From Corella eumyota (Eukaryota; Chordata; Ascidiacea; Phlebobranchia; Corellidae): 64,000 nucleotides of DNA. Position 1 is the first letter of the stretch. Each line of letters opens with the position of its first letter. Positions 24,936 to 39,400 of the stretch are shown here, piece by piece. The position numbers and the translations under genes were made by a program. The DNA is taken from assembly GCA_963082875.1 (NCBI GenBank), contig OY720100.1, positions 1,302,001 through 1,366,000 of the forward strand, read 5' to 3'. The notes under the pieces were generated by a model, which saw only the letters and a list, made by a program, of their open reading frames with translations, had not been told where the DNA came from and made no database searches.

Positions 24936-27900
24936 TTAATTTTCGGGATCAGATGATTTTCGAAGAATTAACGAGGGGTTAATGAACTCGGCTGTTATCG
25001 TAGCTTGGGGCTCCTTTTTTGTTGTTGTTGTATTTTTAACCTCGACAAAAGAGTTTGTTGGGGATTCCCCTTCCTGGATGATGGGGAAGATGGGTAGAAA
25101 ATGTTCGGTCCCTTCCTGGGTCGAACTTGAGAGGTACGAATCGTCAATCGGGGGGCTTACCTCGGGCGTCGAAGTCGGACCTCTTGAGAAAAGTGAAAAT
25201 AATTGCACCTGGACGATTCGGTTCCTTTCTTCTTCGGTCAATTCGTCCTCTTTTTCTTCCTGTTGTTGTTTATAAACCTCCTCTTCATATTGTGCCGTGT
25301 AATCTTCGTATAAGGCTTCAAGTTCTGCTAGTAATCCAGCGTCGGTATTCGGGTTTTGGGTTGACTCTTCGTAGTTATAATATACCTCACTGTAAAACTC
25401 ATCAACTGGTATATAATCAGTTGGGTTGTAATGCTCGAAATTTTCAGTTGGAACGTAAGTTGTTCGGTCGGTGAAGTTTTCTTCTTCTCGGTTGTAATAT
25501 TCTTGTTCAATTGGTGATAAAGTCGATGGTTCTTCACTATAATCATATTCCTGGTTCACTAAATCTTCATACGACATATCCTGATATTCATATTCGTTGG
25601 TTTCTGTTGGTTGTTGGTCTTCTGGTCGTGTGGTTTCGTACTGGTGGTTTTCTATGTTATGGTAAGTTTCATTTGACTCTTCATATTGATCTGGTTCGAT
25701 GTTTTCATAAATGGTTTCTTCGTAATGGTTAACCTCTTGTGGGCTGCTGTCTGTTATTTCGTATTGGTGATTGTCTTCAACCTCATATTCTTCATCTGGT
25801 TCGTTTTGGTTGTTTTCTGAGTTCTGGTTATTTTCTGGATATTGGTGATTTTCTGGGTACTGGTGATTTTCTGGGTATTGATGGTTTTCTGGGTACTGGT
25901 GATTTTCGGGGTATTGATGGTTTTCTGGATATTGGTGATTTTCTGGGTATTGGTGGTTTTCTGGGTACTGGTGCGTGTTTTCTGGTTCTTGTGGACCATT
26001 TTGGTGGTTCACTGGTTCTTCTACGTTACCATCCCGTTCCATTGGGTAACCAAATTCATTAAATTCACCATCCCCGATTAGTTGGAAAGCCAGAATCTCA
26101 TCGTTGGGATGGTCCAGTTGGTATTCTTCCCCTGTTAAATAGAAACAAATGGTTAAAAATTTGGCACTTTTAAATGGTATTTTAGTAAATGGTTTATATC
26201 TTAGTCATTCTTTAATAGGTACTTGAAATGTTGATCTTATTTAGTTATATATAGTTAAACTTGTAATTGTTTTAAGTGTAAGTATAGTGTGATTATTAGG
26301 ATAATTCCTTCAAGTATTTTAACTAGCGTTACATCACAATTTAGTGTCGACATTTACACCACAAAATCTGGAATTCGTGACTTTAATATTTAAGACTGGG
26401 TGTGGTAATTATCTGTGGTTCTATTTCCCCTTTAAAATAACATCAAGTACTTACAAATGGCGCCTCGTATGTCGATAAGCTCATGATTCTCTTCAAGTGG
26501 TTCCGAATACATGCACTCAATGTTTGTAATACAAGTTCCATTAAACTCGTAGAAACCAGTGGGGCAACTACAAACTGGTTGGCAGGCGTCACAGCTCTCA
26601 CCAGAGCCTTCAAGTAGCACCATATCAATACCTGGTTGGCACACCCTTGCACAACCACATTCTATGTATTCAAATCCATCTCTGTAATGTAAAGTTAAGA
26701 TTAGAATATAAGTAATTAAATATATTTTAAAGTAATTGCTAATGCATTGTCTTGCTTTATATTTTAAATGGGTATTAATTCGTAAATGGTAATTGAATAA
26801 GGAAGTGCATTAAACATTAAGTTGTACTTTACAGTAAATGAAATGTTAATGTATAAGTAGTAAATAGATGTATGATAGATATCTTACATCATTTTAAAAG
26901 GTAATTGGTGTCTTAATAGCATTCGTTTTTTTAATGTATATAGTTTATGACGTTTTCCAATCAGCTTAAGATTGTTTATTCTTATACAATATTCATCATA
27001 TTTAAATAGTTTTCATTAAACAAAATTAAGTCAAAACTTACGTGCAAGTCTCTGCTGTAACTTCTTCATGTTCATCATGGTTATCTGAGATTTTTTCAGC
27101 TGTTTTAAGATATTCAAGATATGCTTGCCCTAAAAAAAGTTTTTGTTAAGTAAAGTTATAAGTAATATACATTGAAATTCTTAATTAAGTTTCTGTCAAT
27201 GTTTTGATATTAAATAAAAGTTTGTTTTTGTCTTCTTAAATAGTTTGTATTAGCAAAAATTGTTTGCTTAACTTATTAAGAAAAAAGGCATGAACCTTAA
27301 GTTTATGTCAAAGCTTTTAGATTAAATAGTTTTTCTTTTATTTTATAACTTACATTCTTTTGAGTAAGCTTGACAAACTCGTTCAGTCATTGGTCGTTGA
27401 AACCTTGTTCCAACCTCGGTTCTTGGTATTTTATCTCCAGTCTTTGTATCAACACAAAAAAAACTAACACTATCTCGTTGTAGGGCCTAAAATATAAAAT
27501 TCAAGTTATAAACATGTTCATAATCATAATTTTTTTAATTCAAATTTTAGGCTTAATTAATTTGGGTGTTTATGGTTTATACTTATATAGTTTTGTTTGA
27601 GATATTTATATTTTAATATATTCTTGTGGTAACGCTAAAATGTTGACATATATAAAATAAGATCATTTTCTAAGCTATATTTCTTTTGCTTAGGTGCGGC
27701 AAATACTAGTTCTACCACTTCAAATGACTTTAAATTTATTAGTTTAGCCTTGTCTGTACAGTTTTTCGTAATTATCAAAAGTTTAAAGCAAGTTAATGCT
27801 GGTGTTTAGTGGACAAGCCTAAATTACTGCAAACTTTAACAAATTCTCAAGTGCTTAAACAAGGTTTGCGCTAACTTAAAAGTAGTTTTAATAACATATT

Positions 27901-30290
27901 GCAAGTGTAGTGTGACGTAACAATGCCACGCCTATGACAAACATCTACGAAGGTGTTCAACCAGGTTTGCCAGTGCTTAGCACGAAACGACATTTTTGTT
28001 GTAACCGCGACAACTTTTTTTGACATGTAACTTCGTAGTTTTTAATTAGTAGACCACATTAACACCAACTATGTTAAACTTTAAAGTTGTGAAGTACGTG
28101 GGTTTGAAACCTGTATTTTACTAAGTTTAAATCTTTGTTAAACTTGTTTTTTTAGTAGGTGTATTTTGTTTAAACTTTCTTTGATAAAAATTGTTTTTTG
28201 GGTTGTTTTGGGTTGTGATTTGAGGCCCTATATCGCGATAGACAACTGCTTTTTAAAATTGATCACTTATTTTTATTTAAAATTTTTTTCTTTTTTTAAA
28301 TTTGAACTTACCAAAAATTTTCCGTCTTCTTCGCATTCCGGGTAGTAGTCGAAGGGGGTTCCCCCTTGTAGTTGATAACTGGCGATAATTTGTTGATATT
28401 GGGTTTGTCTAAATTGACAGAACCTTTCGTCATCTGATGGTTGTTCTGTGGGAACTTTAAAGTTAAAAACAAGAAAAATATTAAAATTTGGTTCAGTGGA
28501 AAAAAGTGGGTTTTTCGGGGGCTTTTTCGAGTATATACAGTTTATAGACAATCCAAAATAAAATTAACTATTAAAATAGTTTAAATTTACATTGAAATTA
28601 ATTTAATAAAATTTATTTTTAATTTAAATTATTTAATTAAATTTTTATTATTTCATTTCAGTTATAAATAGCCATGCATTTTTGCCCTTATTAGTATTAA
28701 TTGTCACATCACCAAATTAGATATTGTTACGTCACCAAATAATAATTCATGCTTAATAGATGAATCCACTTTATTCCACTGTTCCAAGTTTTAATTAAAT
28801 AAAGAAATTATAAAACTAAAAATAAGCGAGCTTTGTTAATGAAATGATGAAATGTTTAAGTTAAAAACATGCATTAAAATAAAGAAATATTAAAATGTTT
28901 TAAATTAAGTTGATATTTGTTAAATAAAAAATTAATCAATTTTAACGGCATTTCAATTTAAAAAAAGTAAAAATTAGTAAAATGATATGGTTAAAAAGAC
29001 AATATGCAGATAAAAATAAAATGTAAAATAAAAGCTTCATGCTTACATAACTTCAAATATAAACTCACCACAATTAAGAGTTTCTTTGCTGTGGTAATGA
29101 GACTTGGTATTTTCCAGGGTTTCCCCAGTATTTACATCGACACAGAAACAAAATCCGCTGTCGTGGTGATCGCATTGGGCCGGCTGTAAACAAAAAAAAT
29201 AAATTTATATTAAAAAAAATAAATAAACATGTATTTTGTTAATTGGTAATTCTTTATGTATTGGTTTGTATTGGTTTAAGAGTAAATGATTAAATTTCTT
29301 TGTAATAATTGACATGTATATACTTAAATAAAGATTTAAATAGCAAAAAATTGAATATTTTGCCGGCCTTAACACGTGCACTTTTCCCAGAAAGCGTTCG
29401 ATTTATTGGCCAAATTATAATTCCAATTATGTAATCACGTTTCTATAGCTTATGACGTCATTACGTTGGTTTGGTATTTATCAAGAGTCAAAATGTAGAA
29501 ACGTTTTCAAAGTATGCAAATATGGAATTGATTGGAATTTTAAATGTTTGCAAATTACATTTAATTACGTTTTATTTGATCTTATGCAATAGTGTAATAT
29601 TAGCATAAGTTTCAGTTAATCTTTTATTGATTTATTAAGGTAAAATTTTATTGGGGAAAAATTGTTTTTATATTTAATTTTGGTTGAAAAATTATTGACT
29701 AAAAAAAAATTTGGAAAAACAATTTTTTTTTTTTTTTTTATAAATTTTTTTTTATTTCTATTCCACTTACCCTCCATTGAATCCCAGTGGAATCACATTC
29801 AGGAATGTAATGAGGGTCACTAGTTATATCCCCGCTATCCATAATTTGTTGTCGTACTTCGTATAACCTTTGCTTGCATGTTTGTTGTACTGGAACACCT
29901 ATGAAATAAACTTTTAAATTATCACGATATCTTACAACGTCTTCGTCTAGACTTTTTTTTGCAAAATTTCGCGGAATTGTAAAGTTTTGAACTATGTCCA
30001 AAATACAAAGGTTTAAAAATTATTTTAATTTTTGTAAATAAATTTTAAAATTTTAAAAAATTTTAAATTACTTTTAAATTTTTTTATTAATAAAGTTTAT
30101 AATTGCAGCTAATATGTAAATAAACAGAACAGATTCTATTTTGTATTTAAACGCTTCCAAAAAAAAAATTTGCAAAAATATTTAGGTAAACTTCAAAGTC
30201 TAAAAAGTTGAAGTTTTTTCTATTACCTTGAACATCTAAACACGCCGATAAAAAGCAAATAATTGCCGCAAATAAAACCTTTGTATTCAT
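24936..30290 (-). CDS. secreted protein: two thyroglobulin-1 domains, Cys-rich domain, long Glu/Tyr-rich repeat tail
   Basis: Eight exons (30290-30227, 29898-29771, 29183-29069, 28445-28312, 27486-27354, 27129-27042, 26681-26455, 26131-24936) sum to 2085 nt, 694 residues. A signal peptide opens it (MNTKVLFAAIICFLSACLDV). Thyroglobulin-1 domain A (22-102) has YIPECDSTGIQWRPAQCDHH and FCFCVDVNTG. Domain B (103-191) has YYPECEEDGKF and FFCVDTKTG and lacks part of the QC element. Residues 221-280 hold about a dozen Cys (CGCARVCQPG ... CQPVCSCPTGFYEFNGTC), resembling a TIL-type or EGF-like module. The single large last exon (about 297-694) is acidic and rich in Glu, Tyr, Asn and Gln, with eight exact HQYPEN units and looser ENHQYE-like relics after them. 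The tail has no family I know; Tyr in acidic context could be sulphated and several N-x-S/T sites exist. Function is unknown; the front half suggests protease inhibition or matrix binding. Confidence 0.82.
25831..25974 (-). repeat. coding minisatellite, eight 18 bp units (HQYPEN)
   Basis: Eight head-to-tail 18 bp units in the last exon of the thyroglobulin-1/repeat-tail gene, all encoding the same hexapeptide. They differ at synonymous sites (TAC/TAT, CAC/CAT, CCA/CCC). The protein is held constant while the DNA drifts, which hints at selection on the repeat. Confidence 0.9.
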
Positions 30291-30392
30291 TTTCAAACCT
30301 TCAAGAAAAATAAAATCCACAAATTTCAAAATTATTCGCTACTTTCTTAGATCTGCTAAACTTAGAATGAATAAAAATAACTTAGTATCGAG

Positions 30393-30400
30393 CTTATATA
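30393..30400 (-). promoter_or_regulatory. TATA box of the thyroglobulin-1/repeat-tail gene
   Basis: TATATAAG on the minus strand about 105 bp before the start codon at 30290. The spacing fits a transcription start near 30368 and a 5' UTR of about 75 nt. Confidence 0.5.
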
Positions 30401-33400
30401 GCTTTCTGCTTTGCAAGTCAACTGAGAGCAGCTTATACCTTTAGGCCATTTTGCCTTTTTCGTGAATATTAAACGACCGCGTGGGTTATATCGTCTAGTC
30501 TCATATTTAACTTAAATTTTTTGTTAAAAATAACTTTGCAAGGTTATATAGGATTGCTTAAAGGCGTTTCACGAGGCCTCAGTTTTCTAAATTTAGCATT
30601 TGTTCAAATAATTTTAAGAAACAATCTACTTTACTTCAAATAATATAAACTTTAGATATTTTTAGATCAAATTTAAGCCCTTATTTGGCCTTTAAATATT
30701 GCACAACAAAAGACGATATTTTTCTTATAAAAAACTTTCAAATTTGAAATCTAAGAACGTGTATTTTATTTAGAGAGAGGTCATTCTGTCAATTTAAATA
30801 CGCATTTCCTATTAAATAGTTAATAGATTACAACGCGTGCAAATGCATTGCTATTTCGCCATTGTAATAGTTCACATTTAAGTTACATAATATCATGACA
30901 TCCTTTGTAGGGTTGCATATATTTGATGAACTTAATTCCATATTTCTATACACGGTCTTCTGCATTTTTTATATTAAATTGATTGATTTTGTAGCGAAAT
31001 CTTTTCGTAATGACCTATAATGCATTTCTATTTAACATTTACTAATTAGGTCGAAAATTATTTGAACGTTATTGTAATTAGTCCGATACACTCATCATAT
31101 TGCTGATAAACTTAATTAAAATATTTTCGGTGAAAATAAAGATCATATATTGCAAAATTGTGAAATTAAATCATTGAAAATTAGGCTGAATCACGTGACT
31201 TTATCGGTAAAAATTAGGCTAAAAGTTAAAACCTGAAAAAATCGTTACAATCAAATCGATGATTTATGAAAAATTATTTCGTCATAATAACACGAATAAA
31301 TTAAAATGACGCATTCAACATTTACATCCTGTATTGCTCTTTCTCAATTGCATCATTAAGGGCAGGGTATATTGCAAGGGGAGTGGTAGTTTATATCAAA
31401 CCCACGCGGTATTTTGTCATTGATATTTCAAGGGGACTGACCTTATGTTTTAAGGGAGAAATACCTGATATAAAAGCGACCTTGTGAGCTCATAATCACC
31501 ATGTTTATACCTCAATTTGGACTCATTTCTATGTTGAGAACCTTCAGTTAGTTTTCATGTACTAATTAAACCACAATTTTAATCAATTTTAAAGACTAAA
31601 ATAACTTTACATTGTCGCTGGCTGACACCACCCTTAATATAAACGAATATTCGGAAACTAACACATTTTTATGTCGTTTTTTTTATCTATTTTAAAACAA
31701 CTTATTTTGTATAGATAATGAATAATTATAATCATTAAGTTTTTGTTTATATATCCTGAATAACCTTTACATTCGGAATTTTCCAAACATAAATAAACAA
31801 AAACAGATCACGAAAAAGGTCACGTGATGTTATTCTTTGGTTTCTTTAACACGAAAATCGGTTGCAACCCGCAGCAACTTAATTAGTTGAGTTTCTTTAA
31901 ATAGAAATCTTGTAAAATCCCTTAAATTAAACCCTTAATTTTATAGGTTATATTAATATTGCATTCATGTATATCATACCACGTTTCTTGCGTCTGCGTA
32001 TTTAAATAGTTCTAAGATAAATATAATAATTATGAAACGTCTGAGATTTGTGATATTTTTGGCAATAACCTTTATTTAAGTTGTGGTTCTTAAAATTTTC
32101 GATGTGTAATGTAAATTACCATTCGGTTTCTAATTCTGCTTAGTTAGCACTTTGATTTAAAACCAATACATTCCTGCGGCAAGTTCCGACGAAAATTATA
32201 TATAACTCCTTCCTAGGGACGCACATAGATACGTAGAGCAAGTATTTCTATTCTTATCCAGCATCGGAATGTAGCATACGAAACTTAAATTAATTCTAAA
32301 TTGATATTCGGACCAGAAACTTTCTAATGTTGTTGTTTTTTTCGGCAATGTTGTTTTAAAAATAGATGTTACGACGATAAGTCTGTATGCTGTATATAAT
32401 AGATTATAGTTTGAAGTACGGATTGTTGTTTAGTTTATTTACAAAACAAATTTGAAATTTTTACCTTTAGGGAAATTCGATAACAACAGAAATTTTAAAC
32501 TTCTAATTTTAAAGTTTTGCACAATTTGAATATATGACGATCGAATAACGTAATTTACCAAACAATAAGATTAATAGTTATTTTAAATATCTACTTACAT
32601 TTAAATTAAAATAAGTTAATGATAGAATTTGTGACGCAAATTCAAATTTTTAAAGTTTCGAGAAGGTTGCCGAACAAATAAAACATTTTAAATATTAAAA
32701 AAATATCACAATTAATGATTTATTCTAAATATCACGTTCTTAATTCCTTTCTTTAATTTCTATGACGTACTTTAAGGTTTAAGGGTGGATTGAAATATAT
32801 GTAGATTTTAAGATAAGTCAATTTCCATTGTGTTTGACGTAAAACTTATAAATATTTATTTTTAGAAATCGTAAAAGTTGATTTATCAGGAATTTATAAC
32901 AAATTTGTGCGTCAAAGCGGGTGTTATAACGTTGGTTGTCGAAGTTTTTGATTTATTGTTTGGTTTGGTTTTATATATTTAAACAATCTGGTGTTAATTT
33001 TGCGTTTTTACTAATTAAGTGTGCAAAAATGGCATTTGAAATCTTTCTTTCAAGTTATAAATAAATCCAACCTATGATTTAATACACAAGTTCATTTAAT
33101 CTCTTCTTTTAACAACTTGATTTAACTTTAAATCAGGAATATCAGGTTTTCAAATACCATTCTTATAAAAATAAATAAACACATACCTAAAACTAATTGC
33201 TTGGATTCGTGTATTAAGATTATCTTAAAAGTTAATTTAACAACACACTGCTTTTACTTAGATTGTAAAATTTTCTTGTTACTTTTATATTTATTTTGGA
33301 ATTAAGGTATAAAAATAATATGGACTTCCTTGTTTGCGATATAGACGCCTAAATTAGTTTTACTTAAGTGTCAAGGGACTTTAAAATAGGTAAACTTTGA

Positions 33401-36400
33401 TATATTTAGCTCAGTGCAAATGTTACTGTGGTTGGTATCAAGAAATCGTGATCCTTCTAACGCTATATTTTAAAACCTAGTGCGTTGCAGTACTGGTGCC
33501 TATTTTTGTCCAAGCGCTCTCCAAACCTTGTTGTACAACCAAGCCGTTGTTACCACAAAACCTTAAAGATCACACCCTCTTAAAACTTGAAAACTGATCC
33601 TACAGATAAGCTGGGCAGGGCCAGTTTAGAATATACAAACTAGATCACGATGCCGTAACTCACGTTCATTTAATCCGAGCTAATAATATGTGCAAGTGCG
33701 GCATTTATATCGACTTCGCAACTGTGCACGGACAAACCAATGTCACGTTTTTGAGTCGGTTCACTTAAGTTTGAGCACGCTTGTTTACCTGTTTTATTTA
33801 TCTGACAAGGTTGTGAAAAGGTCCTTGCTTAACAACGTCAAAAAACATGAGATTTAAATATTTGAAATATTTTTGGTATTTTCGGAAAGTTGCAATATTG
33901 TTGATTTTATTTAATCGACATATTTAAGGGTTATGACATCCTTTAAAATACCAATCTGTCATGTTCTTTGTTATTTAGGATACAAAAATACCGCTTTAGA
34001 TCGTGCAGTAGTGTACACCAGCTTTTATAAAGCGGTATCATAATCGTATTTAGGTTCTTTATAATACAAGTTCTAATTCCTATATCAACACAATTTGTGT
34101 TAATTGATCTGTTGATGGCAAAACTGGGAAATTTTGTGTGTTGTTAATATCCAAGTTGAACTTTAACATTATAGTAGTAGGCCTACATATAACATTTAAC
34201 GGTTTAATTACATCCATTATATTAATGCATTCAATTAAATATATTACTGTTTATATGAGTAGACATTAATAAAATGTCTGTAATAATAACATTGACTTTA
34301 AAGTAATATAACTTGTCTCGTTTTCAAATTGAAAATAAACAAATAAAAAGCTAGACTGTCTGCAATTATGGTTGGTAAAATTTTCGTTTGTGACGATTTT
34401 ATCACGTGACCAAATCTTCAAGGGTTAACGTTGATTTGTTGTTGTAACTCAGTTGTGTTTTTTCAAGATTTTTTGATATAAAAAAATAATTTTGAAACTT
34501 TTGTTTATTAATTGTGGGTAAATGAATATCAAAAATAAAATTTTGGCAGAATATATTTAGATCGGTCGATTATCGTTTATATCAAAAAAAATTTTGTTTT
34601 TTCTTTATTTAAAGTTGTGTATTGGTCTAATTATGGTGTTTTAAACAGATATTAGGAAATATTTACTAGGCCAAGTCTTATTATAATAGTAGATTTAACT
34701 TAACAAATGCACTAAAATTAAGAATTCGATATTTTTAAAGATTTTTGTTATAAATATTACGTTATTTTTAGCAATAAATAATGGATTTTTTGCAGCATTT
34801 TTGCACTATATTATTACACAACTTCTTGCAAAGATGCAATTAGTTTTCTACTTTGTAAATAACACGTGTTCAACTAAAATGCAGTTGGACTCACCTTTTT
34901 AATTTCACTTTCAGAAAACTTGTACAAAAATCTAAGTTATAATTAACACCTAGGATTACGAGGCAAAAATAGAACTGAACAAAGTAGGTAGCGGTTAAAT
35001 TAGATGTTTTAAACTTGAGTTTTAACTTGATTGATGTCATAAAACTGTTACAACGCCTCTGCGTGGTATTTACCGACTTTAAAACTGATCTAAATCGAAG
35101 GTTGGACACTTTTACGCCCATTTTATTTTGATATTAACACTCCTTTACGCAGTAAGGGATTGGAAAGCGGTGAATTTAAAGTTTTTAGTTTCTGAAAATA
35201 GTTTTTTTAGGTTTAAACGTGGAAAATTTGGATCTTTATCTCTTAAAATTGTCTAAATTAGAGGAAGTCTTAAAAATTCTAAGTATTTTGGACATTTTTC
35301 ATTTAGTATTTTGGTTGTTTTCAGATACCACTTTTATGACGTAATATATGGATAGTATGACGTCATTAATGTATGTTTTATGACATGTTGTTTTAGCAAT
35401 TAATGTTTTTCGATAACTTAATTGAGTGACAACCCTTTTTTCTGTCACGAACCTTGAGCACATTTTTAAATTTTCGTGCCAGTTCGCTTTCGTTCGACAT
35501 CGGCACCTACGTCATCACGGAACACGTGCGTACGTGAGTGAAAATAATTGTGACGTCACTGTCGTGTTTGTTTGCGTTTTCAATGTTCGAGGAAGGTAAA
35601 AAATATTGTTCCGCGGTTTTTAAATTGCCGTAAAATTTCTTGTTTACCCACATTTGGGTGAGAAATTTCTATTTTTACTTTCAATTGTAATCTGACAATG
35701 AAGTATTGTGGTTATGACAAATCAATATTTTACAATTGACAATTTGCAGTAGTAAATAACATCCGACAATGACTTATTGTGAGTTGATTGTTAAAAATAA
35801 CGTAAACAATGCAACTTATTGTCCATTTAAATTTACTTGTTGACTGCATTGTATTTATACTAAACAACAATGACGAATTTAAACCGAATAAACCTGTTGA
35901 AATTGTATTTAAAAACAAGTTTCGGATAGTAGTTGTGTATTGGTGTGAAAAAACGAGTCATGATTTGTAAGAATTTGTTGCCTAAACCCGGGTTTTATAA
36001 CCAAGAGTTAAATCTTAAACCTAATTCACACTTAAACTTTCCGAAGCTTACTTACCTACACAGTAAAGTTCTAATACTTTATATAATCCATTACTACAAG
36101 CTTAATCCTTGTGTTTTTACATATTCAAACCAAATAGGTATTATCCTTATTATAATAGAGCTTAATATGCGGTAAATATCAACTTTACTATGAAAAATTA
36201 AGGCTTGGGTTTGAGAAATGAATAAAAGACTAAATTTTAAAAATAAATATCGTGAAAATATTATGAGTTTGCCTCATTATAACTCCACCCTATTTAGAAT
36301 CGGATTCCCTGCCCAATATTCGGTTACTTTCTCCGATAAAATAACTTGAGTTTGAACCGCATTGTTGAGATATCATTTAATTAAGGTTGTTTCCAATTCA

Positions 36401-39400
36401 GCCCAAATTTCTTCGTTCCTAATTTGGAATTTTTATTTAAACCATAATTTGTTTATTGTCTGTTATGTAAATTAAGTTAAATTTTGTATAAATGCATTGT
36501 CATTATGCCGTTGGAAGATTAACAGTTGATGTAGTTTTTGCTTGTCTACATTTCTTTATATTTTTAACAATTAATTGTTAGAAAAATACCAACTTTATAT
36601 TTTAAATAAAGACAAAAAAGAGTCATTGAAAAACTAAATATTAAATTTTGATGTAAAATAAGGTAATTTAGGATCAACATTTTTATTTAAAACAAAAGGG
36701 GGTTTTCGCACATTGATAAAAGTAAATACTAAATACGATATACAATTAATATTACAACAATGCGACGGGAAAAAATGACAAAATCAAATTAATGATTTAA
36801 AACATGCCAAAAGTATTAATGTTTACATAAAGATTTTAAGTATATTATGGCATGGTCACCAAACCCAATTGTTATATTGATAACATAAAAACATTTTGCT
36901 TGTAAAAATTAAAGTTTATTCGTGATAGACAGAAAATTTATGAAAATATTGCTAATTAGCTAATCATGTGATGCTATCAACGGCCCTGTTTGTTTTTATA
37001 TAACCGTAACGCTATCAGAACTTGGTAGTTTTCTAATTTTTGTCATTTAAGAAGCCTGTTATCTCGGGAAAGAACCAACTTGGAATAAGATTAAAGAAAG
37101 TTTTCAGAAATTCACCTAAATTCTAGCCTGCCAATACATGACATAGAAAAATACCAGAATTTTCACATTTTTCTTATATTTGTCCGTCTTCTATTTGCGT
37201 AGTTTTTATAGTAAATCTAATTTTAATAGAATTTTGTTATTGCCGCTTGGACCATAAACGTGCAAACGCAAAGTTACACCATGTTTGTTTATTATCAGTT
37301 CATCAGCGTTCGTAAGATTCTAGTTTTATGAATCAAATACGAACTATCTCGTGATAATGTCACGTGACTCACCTGACCGATTGTTTGATCATAAACCTCT
37401 GATTGTTAATTATGTTTTGCAGTTTGGGAGATTTTATTGCGAAACATTTTTCATGTTTGGGTAAATGATTAGATCTTAAAATTTACGATTTTTTTAATGA
37501 TTTGAACTTTAATTTAACATTTTTAAACTGTTCGTAAAATAAGATTTTGACTTGTAATTTGAAAGCTGTTTAGAATGCGTCAAAATGTTGATTAAATCAA
37601 AAATAATAGAATTCCCCGAGTTATTACTAATTATGGTTATTACTCAAGGTGTTATTGCATGGCACCATTGGTTTTTAAATATTTTGCCGAACCAACTCGT
37701 ATATTTATTTATGAATGGTTAAACTTTATGTCTACAACCTTAAAAACGAATTAATCATGATCATAAGTTGCCCAAAAAAGGAATTAAAACATTTTAAGTG
37801 GATTTTTTTTGTGTAAATTGAACCTGAATTAGTGGTTCAGTTGATTATAATAATAGGTAAATAAAACATCACCTATACAAGTGTATACAGGGTTGAATTA
37901 AAATCATAATTTAACGGGAATTTCCGAAATTTACATGTTTCAAGTTAGGTCAATTTCTGACAACCACCTTTCGATTATTAAGTGGTGCTCGCGTCGCGAC
38001 AACATTCCTTATTGTTTGAGACAATGGGCTTAACAATTAAGCATTGTCGTTTACATCCGATATTACGAGAATTAAATTAATTAAAACTATTTTCAGACTT
38101 TTAATGAAGCGCTATTAACGCGTTATCTTTCGCCACTTGAATCAAGGTCAATTAATCAGACAAAAAGAAATTTTTAATTTTTTTATTTTCTTTGATTGTC
38201 TCAAAATTTTACGACATAACCCACGCGTTTTATGACGTCATAATTAGGTTTTATTGCATGGTTATTAGGTAGCCCCCGCAGAAATTAAGATCGCGGTTCG
38301 GTTAGTCACAAAAAGGAACATAAAAAGTGCGAAATTAATTGTAAAAAATCATGTTTTTATTGTCATTAAAATCTGTAATAACTCCTATGCCCTTAAGCTT
38401 AAAAACTACTGTTTTTACTTATGCAAAATGAATTAAAATTGCACAAAAATATGGTAAAAAGGGCAATTTATGAATAGTTATTTTTCCCTTTTAAAATACA
38501 TGAAAAAAATTGTTTCAAATTTTAAATATTAATATTTTTTTTAAATTTTTTTTGAAACTGATCCACGTACACTTCAATCAAACACATATTTTGTTGTATG
38601 ACGTCACAGAAGCGGTGTTTGTGAAGTCACAAAGTTGTTTAAAGTGGGATATGTGGTGTCGAATTAAAGTCAAAAACATGACAATTAAATGTTAGTTGAA
38701 GTCAGTTTGCGGTTAGAACTCTGATTTTCGTGTTTGGGTCGATTGCAACTGCTTTTTTAGTATTTTTTAAATTTTAATTCGAATTTTATGGCAGGAATTT
38801 TGTATTTTATTTAAAATGTTTAAAAATAGAAATTTTGTCATTTTTGTGTAATTGAGATTTTATGCAAATCTACAAAAGTCTGGAAGAAATTTTGGTCTAT
38901 ATTTATATAAATTTAACTTTTTACGTAAAAACCATTTAAAATTTTTTTAATTACATAACGAATTACAAATTTTTGTAATTTTTATTGGTTTTTGAATGAC
39001 TATAAAAAATCCAGCATCTTATTAATATATTACGTCATAATGAGTCTGCATTCTTACCCAATAAATCACTATTGTGAGGTCAACCAAACACGTGGTTACA
39101 GTTAACCAGAATTTTTGTGTTTTCCGATAAATTCTGTAACTTTGTGACATTTAAAAGAATTTTAAGGGATGGTTGTTTAAATTATTTTGAATCTGGGAAC
39201 GTGTGTTTTGTATACAAATATTAACATATAAAATTGGAGTTTAATATTTATCTGAAAACCAATTCGTCTACGTAAAATTTGAACTTATAACATTCTAAAA
39301 TTAAGCTTTTTAAATATGTCATTGGTTTGTTGAATAATATCATTATATAATATGGTTGGTTGCATAAGCGTTTTGGTATTTTATTTATTTCTATTTATTT

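Noticed and set aside
25127-26081. Several overlapping open frames on both strands across the repeat-tail exon
   Set aside because: They are shadows of the HQYPEN-type coding repeat, whose period of 18 bp keeps other frames open. Only the minus frame joins upstream exons in phase.
31479-31560. Possible promoter and start (TATAAAA followed by an ATG 30 bp on)
   Set aside because: The frame ends after 16 codons, and no downstream exon in phase was found.
34891-36175. Open frames of 60-80 codons in the gene-free region
   Set aside because: Length is expected by chance in this composition. No recognisable motif or exon partner was found.
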